Assembly (NCBI GenBank): GCA_006384855.1
Contig: VCJN01002378.1
Coordinates: forward strand, 1 to 64,000
DNA length: 64,000 bases
Direction of reading: 5' to 3'
Origin: Tetraselmis striata
Taxonomy: Eukaryota > Chlorophyta > Chlorodendrophyceae > Chlorodendrales > Chlorodendraceae
The notes under the pieces were generated by a model. That model had not been told where the DNA came from, did no database searches, and worked only from the letters and a program-made list of their open reading frames with translations. This document shows positions 39,903-51,771 of this stretch, piece after piece. Each line of letters begins with the position of its first letter. The stretch's first letter is position 1. The translations under genes and the position numbers were made by a program.

Positions 39903-42283
39903 TCAGCGCCACAGTGTGGCCTGCTTCCCCTTGCTTTTGGACGACGCCTTGGCGGCCGCGGAGGCCGGGCGCTTGGCCGGCGAGGCGGAGCGGCTCCGCG
40001 GCCGGGACTGCCCCCCTGTAGCCATGGCGCTGCGTTCCAGGGCCGCCTGCAGGTTGGAGTTGCGCTCCGCCACTCGCTCCAGCGTGCCGCCCAGGCGCAC
40101 CTTGTCGTCCGCCAAGATCTGAGCATGCGACAAGTGCGCTGCACGAATCTTCCGCTCGGTGTCGAGCTCCTCCTGCGCAACAGATTCCTGACGATCAACT
40201 CCACGTGGCACAGAACATTCGGCACACGATCGCAGCGCTGGATCACATGAGAGGCGTTGCGCACAACCTGCAGACGGCCCACGAGTGTCTCCAGCTCCAT
40301 GTTGTGGTTGAGCAGATTGGTCCTTCATACATCAGAGGAATACAGCACTCCTCAGCTCCGCGTTCACATGCGTGCGTTGTCATCCCCAGAGGCGGCCTCC
40401 GACAGGTGCAGCGCAAGTCAGCCCCAGGGTCGTACCTGTCCTGCCACACCGCCCGAATCTCGTCCGCTGTTCTGGCTTCGATTTCGTGTATCTTAGCTTG
40501 TGCCGCTTGGGCGACCTGTGGCACCCATACGTCGTGAGCATCCGTTGCCCATGGCCATCCATGCAGGGGGTGCGATGTGACGATCGCATAAAACTGCACC
40601 GCACAGCTCATGCATTGATTTATTTTCATATCTTTGGGGGGGGGGGGGGGGGGGGGGGGGCGGGGGGTCCAACCTGGCTGTACTCCTCCCTGGGCACAGA
40701 GTCTCTTTTCTCCTGGAGCTCTGTCTTCAACACCCTTGCCCGGTTCTGTCCCATACAGTATGCGCCGCAATGTTATTGGGGAAGTGTAGTCCAGAGACAC
40801 AAGCAAACAAATTATATATATGATGCTGTTGGCGAAGCGCAACCACGCATCATCAGGAAGGCCCCTTTATAATATCTCCACATGCAACAGCAACAATGAG
40901 GACCCTGGCTGGCACTAAGCCTGCTAAGCACGGGTAAGCCTGGGTGTACCTCCAAGAATTGAGCCTCCGCTGTCACCGCTTTCAGGTTCCTGGCCAGCTC
41001 GCCAGCCTCCTTGTGGTGGAGAGCCCGCATGACCTCCCGCTCCCGCGCCCACCCATCCGCCGCTAGACTCGCTGCTTGCTTCTGCTCCGTCTCGGATGTT
41101 TTGAGCTCCTGCACGTATCGAATACGGGCACGAGCGCGGTCGACCCAGGTGTACTTCAAACACATTGATAGAGACTGCTGGGCAACCTACTGCCCTTCCC
41201 CGCGCTCATTGTAGCCGCGCTGGTCCGGTAGTGGGTTCGCACATGGTGCCTTCCCACTGGAAATACGTTGCGCCTCATGATGAGCGACGACACAGGCTGC
41301 GCACTATTGAGGCTACACCATTGTGGCCTATCCATCGGCAATGAAAAGCGTGTACAGAGCAGCGAACACGCTCACCTTGACTTGCCTGTCGAGGAGCGCC
41401 CTTTCCGAGCGCAGTGCGCGTACTTCATCAAGCTGGAACAGCACGATACCCACGCCTCCAGTCAGCCACCGCAACATGGCAGCAGTAAAGACGTGGCGAG
41501 TGGCGGCCGTTGACGGTCGAGCTTATATTGAGACGTGGCAACCCTTTGCAACAGTTTCGCGTATTACGTGATATACCGCAGAGCGGATCGTCATCCGGCT
41601 GTCTCCTCTTTGCGCTTGTCAAGAGCGGGACGTCCCGAGCCCTCGAACGTCGACTCCGAAACCAAGCCGCCGCGTCCCTGCGACAGCCGACGTGTAGGGA
41701 GTATACGCTGCATCTCTGCGACCAAGTCGATATTGATACACTAGTGTGCTACCCCTCTGCGTGTTCGATGCCGCGAACACTGTCGTACGGTGTTCGGCTA
41801 CAGCATGGTGCTGTTTTTTTTCCCTCCGCGGTATTTGCTGTGCTCGTGCGAGTGTAAGTTCGCGACATTCGTGTGCGCTGTCATCTCTCGCGAGCTGAAG
41901 AACCAGCCCTATAATTCTGCAAGCCATCTCCATGTTCAAGATCCACTGCATTCACCTGCTTTGATTGTGGCATACCCCCCCCCCCCCCCCCACCCCCTCC
42001 TCTCCGAGTGACGCAACCCCCAAAACCCATTACGTCGTACCAGATCGGCCTTCTCCTGCGCCCAAGCCGCCTGAGCACGCTGAAACGCTCCTTGAACAAA
42101 CTCAAGCTCCGTGGTCTTCTCTTGCAGGGCGACGTGAGTCTTTGTCAGGGCTAGAGTTGGGCCGTCGGGGAGCATCGTCCCAAACTGGTTTGAGCACGCG
42201 CGCCAAGCCGGCTGTCCGTCGGGCGTGAAACGCCGTATCGCCGCTGCGGTGGCAGCCGACGAGGAGAGAGACTGAAACGCCAT
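39903..42283 (-). CDS. Coiled-coil protein, at least 292 residues, 6 or more exons
   Basis: I do not recognise the family. Minus-strand exons: 42,283-42,041, 41,432-41,376, 41,108-40,950, 40,515-40,436, 40,322-40,268 and 40,187-39,903, which join in phase (879 nt with the stop). Exon 1 starts MAFQSLSSSAATAAAIRRF and ends in a helix (ALQEKTTELEFVQGAF). Later exons are almost all charged helix: LDEVRALRSERALLDRQVK, ELKTSETEQKQAASLAADG, AQAKIHEIEARTADEIRAVW and DTERKIRAAHLSHAQILADD. The C-terminus is a basic, Ser/Ala/Lys-rich tail (SRPRSRSASPAKRPASAAAK) ending ATLWR. Donors are GTACGA, GTGAGC, GTACAC, GTACGA and GTTGTG. The fifth intron is short (80 bp) and its donor has two other in-phase candidates. 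The first intron (608 bp) could hide another exon. The heptad-rich makeup suggests a structural or cytoskeletal role, which is inference. Confidence 0.65.
40636..40660. repeat. Poly-G tract (25 nt) in an intron of the coiled-coil gene
   Basis: On the coding (minus) strand this is a C run between the exons at 40,950 and 40,515. Confidence 0.95.
41975..41991. repeat. Poly-C tract (17 nt) in the first intron of the coiled-coil gene
   Basis: On the coding strand this is a G run, about 50 bases after the GTACGA donor. Confidence 0.95.
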
Positions 42284-42760
42284 CGCGATTTTCTCCACAG
42301 GCAGCTTCCAAGTTGAATGCAGTCCACTTTGAAATATCGCTTCAGATATGTGCTGTTTGGTCTTACTGACTATTCCCAGCGTCCCGCTGGCAACCTGCGG
42401 TACAGTGAGTTGGTGGCAAGGTCGATACACAGCACCGCGGTATCACGCTCAGAAAAGGAAAACAACGGAGTGGTGGTCGCATCAGCATGCGCATGCGATG
42501 TAAGAAGTAGCAGCGCCGGCGGGAGTCAGCGAGTTAACCCGTACGATCACCCAACTGTTTCGCGCGGTAGTAGTATCAGGGGTCAGGTGCCAGGTGACCC
42601 CTGGTAGTATTCGCTAAATTACATATATTAATAATAATAATACATCATCATCATACGGTACTAGCATGTTTAGTGCTAACATGTTGAACATGCTATACTG
42701 TTGCAACACTACTCGTGCGACATCATAATAATACTCGCGCTGCTGCTCATTTATGTTTTG
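42284..42760. other. 5' flank of the coiled-coil gene
   Basis: Probably the promoter side of the minus-strand gene. It contains an ATT/ATC-rich patch near 42,615-42,655 and the near-palindrome AACATGTTGAACATG near 42,680. No gene is recognised. Confidence 0.45.
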
Positions 42761-42871
42761 TTTTTATTCGCCCCCGGGACAGGACTGGCACCAGTGAAAC
42801 CCTACGACGGCCGTTGTTTGGGCAGCGATCCAGTTATTATGGGAAAGCCCTCGGTAGGCGACGCTCCAATA
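42761..42871 (-). mobile_element. SINE-like repeat, tail part
   Basis: The plus strand reads TTCGCCCCCGGGACAGGACT, then ACGACGGCCGTTGTTTGGG, then GTAGGCGACGCTCC, the same order as at 29,537-29,648 inverted. The A-rich tail shows as GTTTTTATTCG at the left. Confidence 0.75.
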
Positions 42872-43300
42872 ATATACAGCAGCCCACATAAGTCTTTGCA
42901 TGTTTTAATGGGTATGATTTGGGTTTGGTCGTCTCTAGTCGGTAAACCCACGCATAGTCTACGCCGTTGCAGCCATTGCGAGGATAACCATGAGAGAGCG
43001 TGCACATGGTGTGCTAGGGCCAATGCGACGTTGCGCGTAGCGCGCGCGTCGCATGTTATGCGGCACTACCAGTAGTGTAACAAGTGTTGCACGGCCGGCC
43101 GGCTGTGAACGGTTTGAGCGCACGGCACGCCGACATTTGGACATAAAGAACAGTGTTTTTCTCCCATGGTCGCCGAGATACATATCTTGGCCACCTACAC
43201 CATGCCGCGCGGCGCATGGTTTGGAGTCTATGGTCAACTAGCGGGCTACATGTGACATTCGCAAACTGGCCGTTCGCAGTCACGTTTTAATTCATAAATT
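42872..43300. other. Gene-poor stretch left of the array
   Basis: No gene or named repeat recognised. Confidence 0.4.
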
Positions 43301-43402
43301 TCGGAGATTTATCAGATTGGGTTGCACATTAGTGCGCTGGAAAAGCCCGTGACCTGCGCTTTCCAACGCACTAATTTTCAGCCCAATCTGATAAAACTCC
43401 GA
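43301..43402. repeat. Imperfect 45-bp-arm inverted repeat
   Basis: The left arm (43,301-43,346, starts TCGGAGATTTATCAGATTGG) pairs with the right arm (43,358-43,402, ends CCCAATCTGATAAAACTCCGA). The loop is about 11 nt and the arms contain a few bulges. It lies 120 bases left of the tandem array. It could be a foldback element or a hairpin RNA locus. Confidence 0.8.
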
Positions 43403-44210
43403 CATGTTATGGCCTGACAAAGTTTATCCCCCCCCCCCCCTGTTCTGGTATCCCAGCCAGCCCACTCACTGTGGATGGGGGCGCATGATGGGGGCATGTT
43501 ATGTGCCCTTCCATGCAAGCTCCCAGGCGCGAAGACCCCTTTGATAGGTCTCCACGTCGCGCGGACCCCGTCATCATTTTGGCTTTTCCCTTTGGATGAT
43601 GGGTGACATGTGTGACAACATGCGCGCAGACCTGTGCAGCAGTGGCGACATTGCTGCCGAGGGGGCCAGCCCGCGCCTAGCCTACGGTGCGTGCGGTATA
43701 AGCATGCACCTATGGAATCGAAGGCACTTTATGTGTGCTACCTTCACCCAGGGAGGCGCGGCCAACGGCGCTTATCTTGCAGCTTGGAAAATTGTTGGAT
43801 GATTGGCCCCATCACGGCGACGGGATTACTGGCACACTCTCATGGAAATACCATGCATTGCATCGGTGGCGTGCATGGATTGGGCTCAATCTCGGTGGTC
43901 TTACAGCGCATGCATACGTCCACCCACAACCGGCAGCGCGCGGGCATATGTGAAGGATGGTAGCTACGCCGCCAACAAGTTGCCCCCTATTCATCGCCCG
44001 TTTTTCTGTGGTTTTAGCCATGTGCCAAGCAATGCCGTTGCCGAAGAACAATTCTAAAAGTGCGATAACCGGGAGAAACGGCTGCCTGGCGTAGGAGGCT
44101 TGCATACACTGGATTACAAGGCTCCATGGACCCGTGGCCCCATGGCTTGCTTGGGCACCGAGGCGAGGATACGCGCGGATTTCTATGTGCAAAGACTTAT
44201 GTGTACTGGT

Positions 44211-44288
44211 GTAGTCAACAAGCAAATTTCCGAAGCATTCCGCAAGACTAATTAAAGGCCAGTGGCAGAATTTCCAACACTGTTGGAT
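44211..44288 (-). mobile_element. SINE-like head part in array copy 1
   Basis: GTAGTCAACAAGCAAATTTC to TTCCAACACTGTTGG matches the right part of 17,001-17,202. Copies 2 and 3 carry it at about 51,140-51,217 and 58,068-58,145. Confidence 0.65.
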
Positions 44289-44602
44289 CATTTATGTTAT
44301 TGTTATGATTCCGCTTGCGACTTTTCGCTACCCGTGTGTCATCCGGACGGACGTTATTATATTCTATGCTGGGGATATACCGGGTAGATTTATCTGCTGA
44401 TGGAGGCGATATGTGATTCGGTACTTCGTATGGGTTACTCCATTAAAATAGGTCTACAACATATATGCGTAAATATATACTATTTGCATGTGTATATATA
44501 TGAAGGAAATTGACAGTTGAATCAGCGATGCGTCGATTTTTTGAAAAATTTTAAAAGAACGGGTTCTATATTACTGGCCTACAGTTCCATGAATTGCATT
44601 GC

Positions 44603-44834
44603 GCACACGGCGGGGGCTGTTGCAGCGGGTCTCGGCTTGCGTGCATGGTACCCTGGGCGGCATTCTCTCTGCCGGTGTGCAGATGGCCAAGTCTGATGCG
44701 TGTGCTCGTGCCCAATCTGCGTTGTCTCATGTTACTGCTTCCACCTCGCGGTCGCTGTAGAGGACCTTTCTGATTGTCCTTTTTTTTGGTGATTTCCTGC
44801 TATCGCGTTCTGCTGCTAGCTCATGTAATTATAT
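44603..44834 (+). mobile_element. LINE 3' end inserted in array copy 1
   Basis: The 232-bp insert is bracketed by the 14-bp duplication ATGAATTGCATTGC (44,589-44,602 and 44,835-44,848). The body matches the 3' part of the LINE remnant at 30.7-31.0 kb. There is no poly-A tail. Confidence 0.88.
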
Positions 44835-44989
44835 ATGAATTGCATTGCCAGCGCTTTGAAGTAAGAACTCGCGTGTGGCTTGCATAAAAGTCATCTGGCG
44901 CAGCGTTTCGAGCGGCGGCTCCACCGGATTATAGTACTTAATAGTACATGTCAGTAGATAAGCGCTTGTGACGACTAGCGAGCAGTGCC

Positions 44990-45090
44990 ATTTTTTTTCC
45001 ATTACCAGCAGCGAGCATCGAGTACCAGTGGCGAGTAGCGAGTACCAATAGCGAGTACCGAGTAGCCAGTAGCCAGTAGCCATTAGCGAG
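44990..45090. repeat. GAGTA/GCGAGTACC degenerate minisatellite
   Basis: Short words such as GCGAGTAGCGAGTACC repeat irregularly after a T run. The reverse complement occurs at 18,735-18,775 and 19,395-19,530. Confidence 0.75.
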
Positions 45091-46209
45091 TATAGCCCGT
45101 GTAGCCTGCGCGCTCATAGCCTCCCAACCGTGAGATCGTAATCGGACGGCTGTGTAATTAAGGACCGTGGGTGGGCGGGCGGGTGGATTATAGTACTTAG
45201 TAGTACATGCCAGTAGATAAGCGCTTTATTCATGCATCTATAGGCCCGATCCGCTGCACTATACGGGTACCCGTACGGCAATAAAGCTCACCGCCGAAAA
45301 ATCGACGCTTCGATGGATAAAGGATGTAAACCAAAACATACACCCCCCACAAAAGTCTTGACCCCCCGAAATCACACAACACGCGGGAATTCACTGTTGC
45401 GCGGGTATACGGCACTATTATTGGATGCCATTCAACCAACCGCAGGTACGCAATCGCCACTAGGCAGGTCCATCGTCTTAAAATGGTAAATTTCGGTTGT
45501 TTTGGCGCGGAGAAGTGTGTGATAAAGTGGTAGAACAGCCGCAACAGTGGCCCATTTTGAGCATTCATTGTAAGCGAGTCCAGAGCATGTAACGATTATT
45601 GTGCAAGTACATGTGCGACTTTCTTCCAAATTCGCCGACATAGTGGTGTCATGCGATCACTCCGTGTTTGTATTGAGTTAAAATGAGTCTCTACGCAAAA
45701 GGGTACATGAATCTGAGCGCCGTCAGTGGAGGAAAAATTGTTGCAATTGCAGTTATGTGACGTGTGCTAAAAGGCACAGGTTCGTGAAACGGTGTCCAAT
45801 TGAGGCGTACGAGGTCGCGTTGGAAAGCGCGTGGCAAAAGCGCTTTTATGCATGCCAGGGGACCTATCTTGCCCGGAATTTTCGCGCTCGGAATTGCCAT
45901 TTGCTATCGTTCAAGGGGTATGCGAGCCTAAAAACATGTTTCCGAATTTAGGAGCCCGATGTTAGGCCCCGTAACGAGCAGCTAGGTGCAACCTATAGCG
46001 CCTCAGACTCGAGCCCACTATAGGTCTCAAGCAAGCAAACAACTCTTCATTATAGCGTTCCCCCAAATTAACAGACATTGTTGTGCTCGCAATGCGTATG
46101 AATTTCTGTGATTTTGATGTAATCGGTGCTTTCGCACAATGCCTACCTTTCCTCACACACCTCCCGCGCTGCGTCGCAAGTAGTGCATCGGAAGGACTTT
46201 ATTGACATG

Positions 46210-46345
46210 GACTATATGTATGTATCTATATGTATGTATGCATGTATGTATGTATGTACCTTGTTTGCTATTTGTGTTCATATATGGATATATATATTAT
46301 ATATTATATCTGTATCTACATACATACATATGTATCTATGTGTAT
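46210..46345. repeat. TGTA/ATATAC microsatellite region
   Basis: Repeated ATGTATG and TATATA words; it varies slightly between array copies (also near 53,160 and 60,090). Confidence 0.85.
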
Positions 46346-48423
46346 AGAAATATATACAGGGAAGGGAGGTCCAATTGGAAGGAAGTTAAAAACTCCATCG
46401 CCTAGCCACAAGAATATGTTGCTATCAGTCTACTCGTTGAGCATCCCCAACGCAAGCATGTCCTTCCTCGTGGCGGCGCTAAACTTGGTGACGCCGTCTC
46501 CGACGCCGCCCGCCTCTATAGTTGCCGGCAGTTGGATGGTAACAACTGGCTGGGTTAGTCCGGGCACCAATACGGGTTTGCGGGGCTAGGTTCAGGTAGG
46601 AGGGCCGCCCCGCCGCGCGCCCGTCGCGCTACTCATAGCGCATGCCTCGCGCGTAACGTACATGCGCAAATGATGGTTGTTGCAAACCCGTTGTAATCCG
46701 TAGATATCGATTGAGTAACGGCCGACGGTCGCGGTGATAAAATTGTACATCATGAGGCACGTTATTGTTGAGCCGTCATGTGCAGGTGTGCGCATCGTTG
46801 AGCCGCAGTCGGCTGTGGTTGTAAAAAGCACCGCCCCGACGAAGGTGTAAATGTAATCCGTAGGGTAGGAGTGTCCGGTCCAGACACATGGCGCTCATCC
46901 CGTCGTGAAGCTGCTAAGGTTTGCCGTGCGGCAGTCGTCACCGAAAGGCGGCCTCGCAAAGTGTTGACAACTCCGACAGAGGGTGCCCAATGCCATCACT
47001 CGTGCTCACCTTCGCGGCCACGCCCCCGACCTCACCGCGTCCGCGTTCACGCCCGCGACCTGCGAGCGTTGCTACTACTACACGAACATTGGCGGTGGCC
47101 TCGGCGTTGCAGCTTGCGACTGTCGTTTGGAAGACTCGACACTCGTAGTCGCGCATCCGGTCGCCAAAAACCGCACATCCCATATGCTTCGCCGCGGTAG
47201 TCTGAAAATGCAGAGCCCTCAGCACGCCAAGCACCACATGGTGACGACTACCGTGCACTGGTTTGATCTCGTTGAGCCTCCGCATGAAGGCTGGACGAAA
47301 GCGAAACTTCGGCGTGGTTCCGGGCGCGCGCGAGTTAAGGGGCGAGTTAAGGGGCGAAGTCTTGATTAATAGCTCGGACGTAGGGTAGCAGCTCGTCGAG
47401 AGCCAAGAAAAGAGCGGCTGCGTGACCCCAAAACATGTCAAACCCTACACAATGTACTCCTCATGTGCCGGTATACGCCGGTCATCCTGCTTGATGTAGT
47501 CGTTTGTCATGTCGATACGTAGAGGAAAAAGCCCAAGTACTACGCGGTTGACCAAACGAACGTCTTCGTAACCATGCTCTGCCTATGGCACCGCGAGGTA
47601 GTCGTCCTCGCTCGTCACACGCGGATTTTGCTCCTACACGCGGCCGCTCTAGCTTGGCTCTAGCAAGTCATGGCGCGCGGCGGCTCCCCGTTGGTTGTCG
47701 GATGTCTCGCAAAGCGCTGCCCAGTTCCAGAGCTATGTGCTCCGTCTCCATCGACGACACCACGCCCACAAGCCGTCAATTGGGCCAACGCCGATGTGAG
47801 CTCGAGCAGCAATCTAGACCGGGCGTGCATGTCTGCTTGAAGAATTCGAGCATGGGCTCGGCGACAGGGTCTTCTCCATCTGGCGTGTTGACGCACGGAC
47901 GTGTGGATGAGAATTACACACACGAATGGTGAGCCGGGTGCGTGTGGTCTATGACTTTGCCCGCAACATGTTACGGGACAGTTAATCGCTGTGTGTAGCA
48001 CAACGAGATTGGAAGATGGCACGCTCTGCTATTGCGACTGATTCTTATGTCTACTCGTAGTGATGCACACGAAAGGCGGGCACAGCGACGAGTTAATTCG
48101 TAACCCGTACCGCTTACCAGCACATGTAGCCGGAAAATCAATTAGGAAAGGAGGAACCTCATAAACTAGCTAGTTTATTTACATCGTAATATGCGCACCG
48201 CGCCGCGATCCCCCGGCCCGGCCCGCCGCGCCGTGCTGCGTCGCACATACAATTCCCGCCAGCTGCTGCACGAATCACCACCGCGCTACATGTACATGGT
48301 ACCCGTTAAATTCTCTTTGTCACATGCAGCAGTAATGTCGCACCGGACCTACGCTGGGAAATGCGCCAGGCCGGTGAGGGGACAACACAGCCAAAGCAAG
48401 CACACTGGGCACCCATGGCCTTT

Positions 48424-48452
48424 CTATAGGGTATAGGGTATAGGGCATAGGG
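48424..48452. repeat. Short TATAGGG tandem
   Basis: About four imperfect copies of TATAGGG. It is internal to the unit, so it is not a telomere. Confidence 0.7.
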
Positions 48453-49205
48453 ACATGCTCTAGGACGGTTTGTGGTTGACTCGAGTGAGGAGTGTACGTG
48501 GCAGCCAGTGGGTCGGCGCAAATATTGATGCGGGTCAAGCGATCCTTTGAGGATCGCGCGACCCAAGGACCTAGGCTGGCCACCACCTCAAGCACGGTGT
48601 CGCCTAAAACCACAGCAGAGGTGCTCTCTTGTGCCTCTGCCACACGTCACGTGTGCTTTCAATAGCCGTGTCTCACGGTCCCGGTTGGTGGTGCGCGTCG
48701 ACGCCAATGTCGCACCACGGGGCCAGTGCGACATGAGTGTGTTTAACCTACGCTGGACCGACCCCACCTACAGCCCGTCCCAGCTCGCTGCAAAACCGCA
48801 TGTGCCCAGCCAACTGCGCCACGTCAACGCCTTAGTCCGGACCCAATTCGGCCCCTGCATGGGCTTCATTGGGTGTTGGTTTTACATGGGTATTTAAGCA
48901 AGGTTTTGGTGCCCCCAACGTAGGGTCCTGCACGACAAAGAGAATTTGACGGGGTGCACAGGATAAAATCCTTAGGCTACATTTCATTTTCGGCCGTAAC
49001 CGCAAATAATCGTACCCGGTACGAATTTACGGTTGCGGCTCGCGAGTAGTCGTAATTGGGAGTCGTAATCGCTAAACACGGAGTTGTATTATGGAGCCGT
49101 AACCGTAAATTGGCGGACTTGCGGCTCGAGGATTTGCGGCTGGCCTCACTGGTCGCAAATATCGCAATATTTTACGATCGCCCCTCCAAGCGCAAGAGCG
49201 GCGGC

Positions 49206-49508
49206 ATGGCTGCCAACACCGCTACCGGTGGCAAGGCCCACGACTCACCAGACCCTACAAAGGATGACGAGGTGGACAAGGCGCCGAGTGACATCTCCAA
49301 CACTTTGCGGGGAGTGAAAGGATCACTGACAAGCCAAGTCGTCCACATCAAAAGAGCAAGCTGAGGCTGCGAAGAAGGCTGCAGCTGCAAAGGAAAGGCT
49401 TGCAGCCCTGGAAGCTGTCAAAATGCATTTGCAATGTTTCCCACAGGTACCCCATAACACACATTTGCAGTGCAATCAATGTCTGAGCTGACAAGTATGT
49501 CCATGAAC
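49206..49508 (+). pseudogene. Small ORF region of the array unit, copy 1
   Basis: Homologous to the open stretches at 56,156-56,455 and 63,055-63,354, but one extra A after the ACATCAAA word shifts the frame here. Product unknown; see the copy 2 entry. Confidence 0.5.
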
Positions 49509-49726
49509 TTGGCCAACAGCCCAACAATAGCGGCACCAACGGCGACGTGCCTGCTGTTGCAGCCCGCGCTGCATCTACGGCAATGTAGTTGTGTCACGCA
49601 CGTTGTAACGATGCTACCCCTCCCTCGCACATTAATATATATTTGAAAGTGCTGCCTCTTATCCATCTGTCATGTCCTTGCTGCATCACTGCGCGGCGTA
49701 TCTCCTACATACGTATCAGATTTTAG

Positions 49727-49919
49727 AGCAAGCATGTTGCTGCCATGCTGCAGCTGCATCATTTTTGAGCGATCGTGCTGCTGCCCTGGTGCACTTGTAT
49801 CAGTTTATACAACGACCATGCGGCTGCCCTGATGCAGTTATATAAATTTACACAACGATCATGCTGCTGCCTTGCTACACTTGTATCAGTTTATAGAGCA
49901 AGCATGTTGCTGCCCTGCT
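49727..49919. repeat. Minisatellite, period about 43 bp, 4-5 copies
   Basis: The core GCATGTTGCTGCCCTG alternates with CACTTGTATCAGTTTAT. Same array at about 56,680-56,872 and 63,582-63,775. It abuts the LTR-like repeat. Confidence 0.8.
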
Positions 49920-50207
49920 TGTAAGCTTTAAGTAGGAGGCTTTAGTGAAGAGGAGGAAGAGGCTTGTAGCAAAGGTAATTGTTACAGTGTACCGAGGCGT
50001 ACACACAGCTATTGGCATGGCAGCCGGTTGCAAGCAGGTGCTAGGCTTGGAGATGCGATCTAGTCTTGAAGTCATCGGGGATTGCTGCAGACAACCTCGG
50101 GCATTGGTAGAAGCATGCGAGCGTAACGTGGCCGTACGTCTGTAAGACGTGTAATAGGTACTGGTGGCGTGCGGGCATTGAACAGATGTCGGGTAGTACA
50201 GAAATGA

Positions 50208-50250
<43 letters not shown>

Positions 50251-50327
50251 GTATATACGAACATGCATGTGCTTACGAGTATGGTGGGTATGCGTATGCA
50301 GGTAGGGTTATAGTGGTAACCCTAACA
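49920..50327 (+). repeat. LTR-like repeat in array copy 1
   Basis: TGTAAGCTTTA start and GTAACCCTAACA end, like 11,124-11,533. It contains a TA run at about 50,210-50,246 that is shortened in copy 2. No matching duplication flanks it, so it probably came in as part of a larger block. Confidence 0.65.
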
Positions 50328-51539
50328 TTCCATCCCGGCCCCAAAAAGTTGACCTAAGGGATACGCAAAGGAAAACGGGCGGGGTATTTTGCGGACAGAG
50401 CACGATAATGGGTTGCAGTAAACATTGTCGAAGGGAAGTTGTTTTCCCAGGCGCGAAGACCCCTTTGATAGGTCTCCACGTCGCGCGGACCCCGTCATCA
50501 TTTTGGCTTTTCCCTTTGGATGATGGGTGACATGTGTGACAACATGCGCGCAGACCTGTGCAGCAGTGGCGACATTGCTGCCGAGGGGGCCAGCCCGCGC
50601 CTAGCCTACGGTGCATGCGGTATAAGCATGCACCTATGGAATCGAAGGCACTTTATGTGTGCTACTTTCACCCAGGGAGGCGCGGCCAACGGCGCTTATC
50701 TTGCAGCTTGGAAAATTGTTGGATGATTGGCCCCATCACGGGCGACGGGATTACTGGCACACTCTCATGGAAATACCATGCATTGCATCGGTGGCGTGCA
50801 TGGATTGGGCTCAATCTCGGTGGTCTTACAGCGCATGCATACGTCCACCCACAACCGGCAGCGCGCGGGCATATGTGAAGGATGGTAGCTACGCCGCCAA
50901 CAAGTTGCCCCCTATTCATCGCCCGTTTTTCTGTGGTTTTAGCCATGTGCCAAGCAATGCCGTTGCCGAAGAACAATTCTAAAAGTGCGATAACCGGGAG
51001 AAACGGCTGCCTCCTTGGCGTAGGAGGCTTGCATACACTGGATTACAAGGCTCCATGGACCCGTGGCCCCATGGCTTGCTTGGGCACCGAGGCGAGGATA
51101 CGCGCGGATTTCTATGTGCAAAGACTTATGTGTACTGGTGTAGTCAACAAGCAAATTTCCGAAGCATTCCGCAAGACTAATTAAAGGCCAGTGGCAGAAT
51201 TTCCAACACTGTTGGATCATTTATGTTATTGTTATGATTCCGCTTGCGACTTTTCGCTACCCGTGTGTCATCCGGACGGACGTTATTATATTCTATGCTG
51301 GGGATATACCGGGTAGATTGATCTGCTGATGGAGGCGATATGTGATTCGGTACTTCGTATGGGTTACTCCATTAAAATAGGTCTACAGATACATATATGC
51401 GTAAATATATACTAATTTGCATGTGTATATATATGAAGGAAATTGACAGTTGAATCAGCGATGCGTCGATTTTTTGAAAAAATTTAAAAGAACGGGTTCT
51501 ATATTACTGGCCTACAGTTCCATGCATGAATTGCATTGC

Positions 51540-51771
51540 GCACACGGCGGGGGCTGTTGCAGCGGGTCTCGGCTTGCGTGCATGGTACCCTGGGCGGCAT
51601 TCTCTCTGCCGGTGTGCAGATGGCCAAGTCTGATGCGTGTGCTCGTGCCCATTCTGCGTCGTCTCATGTTACTGCTTCCACCTCGCGGTCGCTGTAGAGG
51701 ACCTTTCTGATTGTCCTTTTTTTTGGTGATTTCCTGCAATCGCCTTCTGCTGCTAGCTCATGTAATTATAT
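51540..51771 (+). mobile_element. LINE 3' end inserted in array copy 2
   Basis: Same 232-bp insert and ATGAATTGCATTGC duplication (51,526-51,539 and 51,772-51,785). Confidence 0.88.

Larger units (their letters stand above)
43522..50445 (+). repeat. Tandem array unit, copy 1 (6,924 bp)
   Basis: Starts CCCAGGCGCGAAGACCCC and recurs at 50,446 and 57,375. Sequence left of 43,522 is unrelated to sequence left of 50,446, so this is the array's left edge. Contents in order: unassigned 690 bp; SINE-like head (44,211-44,288); AT-rich stretch; block related to 18.5-19.7 kb with LINE insert (44,505-45,320); unassigned 900 bp; TGTA microsatellite (about 46,215-46,345); GC-rich unassigned 2.6 kb; small ORF region (49,206-49,508); 43-bp minisatellite; LTR-like repeat. 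No long gene is seen. Copy 1 differs from copies 2 and 3 at shared sites, for example it lacks the CCTT insertion near 44,092. Confidence 0.95.

Noticed and set aside
43812-44291. Minus-strand ORFs starting MIQQCWKFCHWP in each array unit as genes
   Set aside because: The similar 'protein' at 16,997-17,212 is only the shared SINE-like DNA read in one frame; reading frames are not kept between families.
48424-48452. Telomere-type repeat (TATAGGG)
   Set aside because: Only about four imperfect units, internal to a tandem unit, and present in every copy.
43522-50445. The array unit as an rDNA repeat
   Set aside because: I found no conserved small- or large-subunit rRNA words; a word like CGAAGACCCC alone is not evidence.
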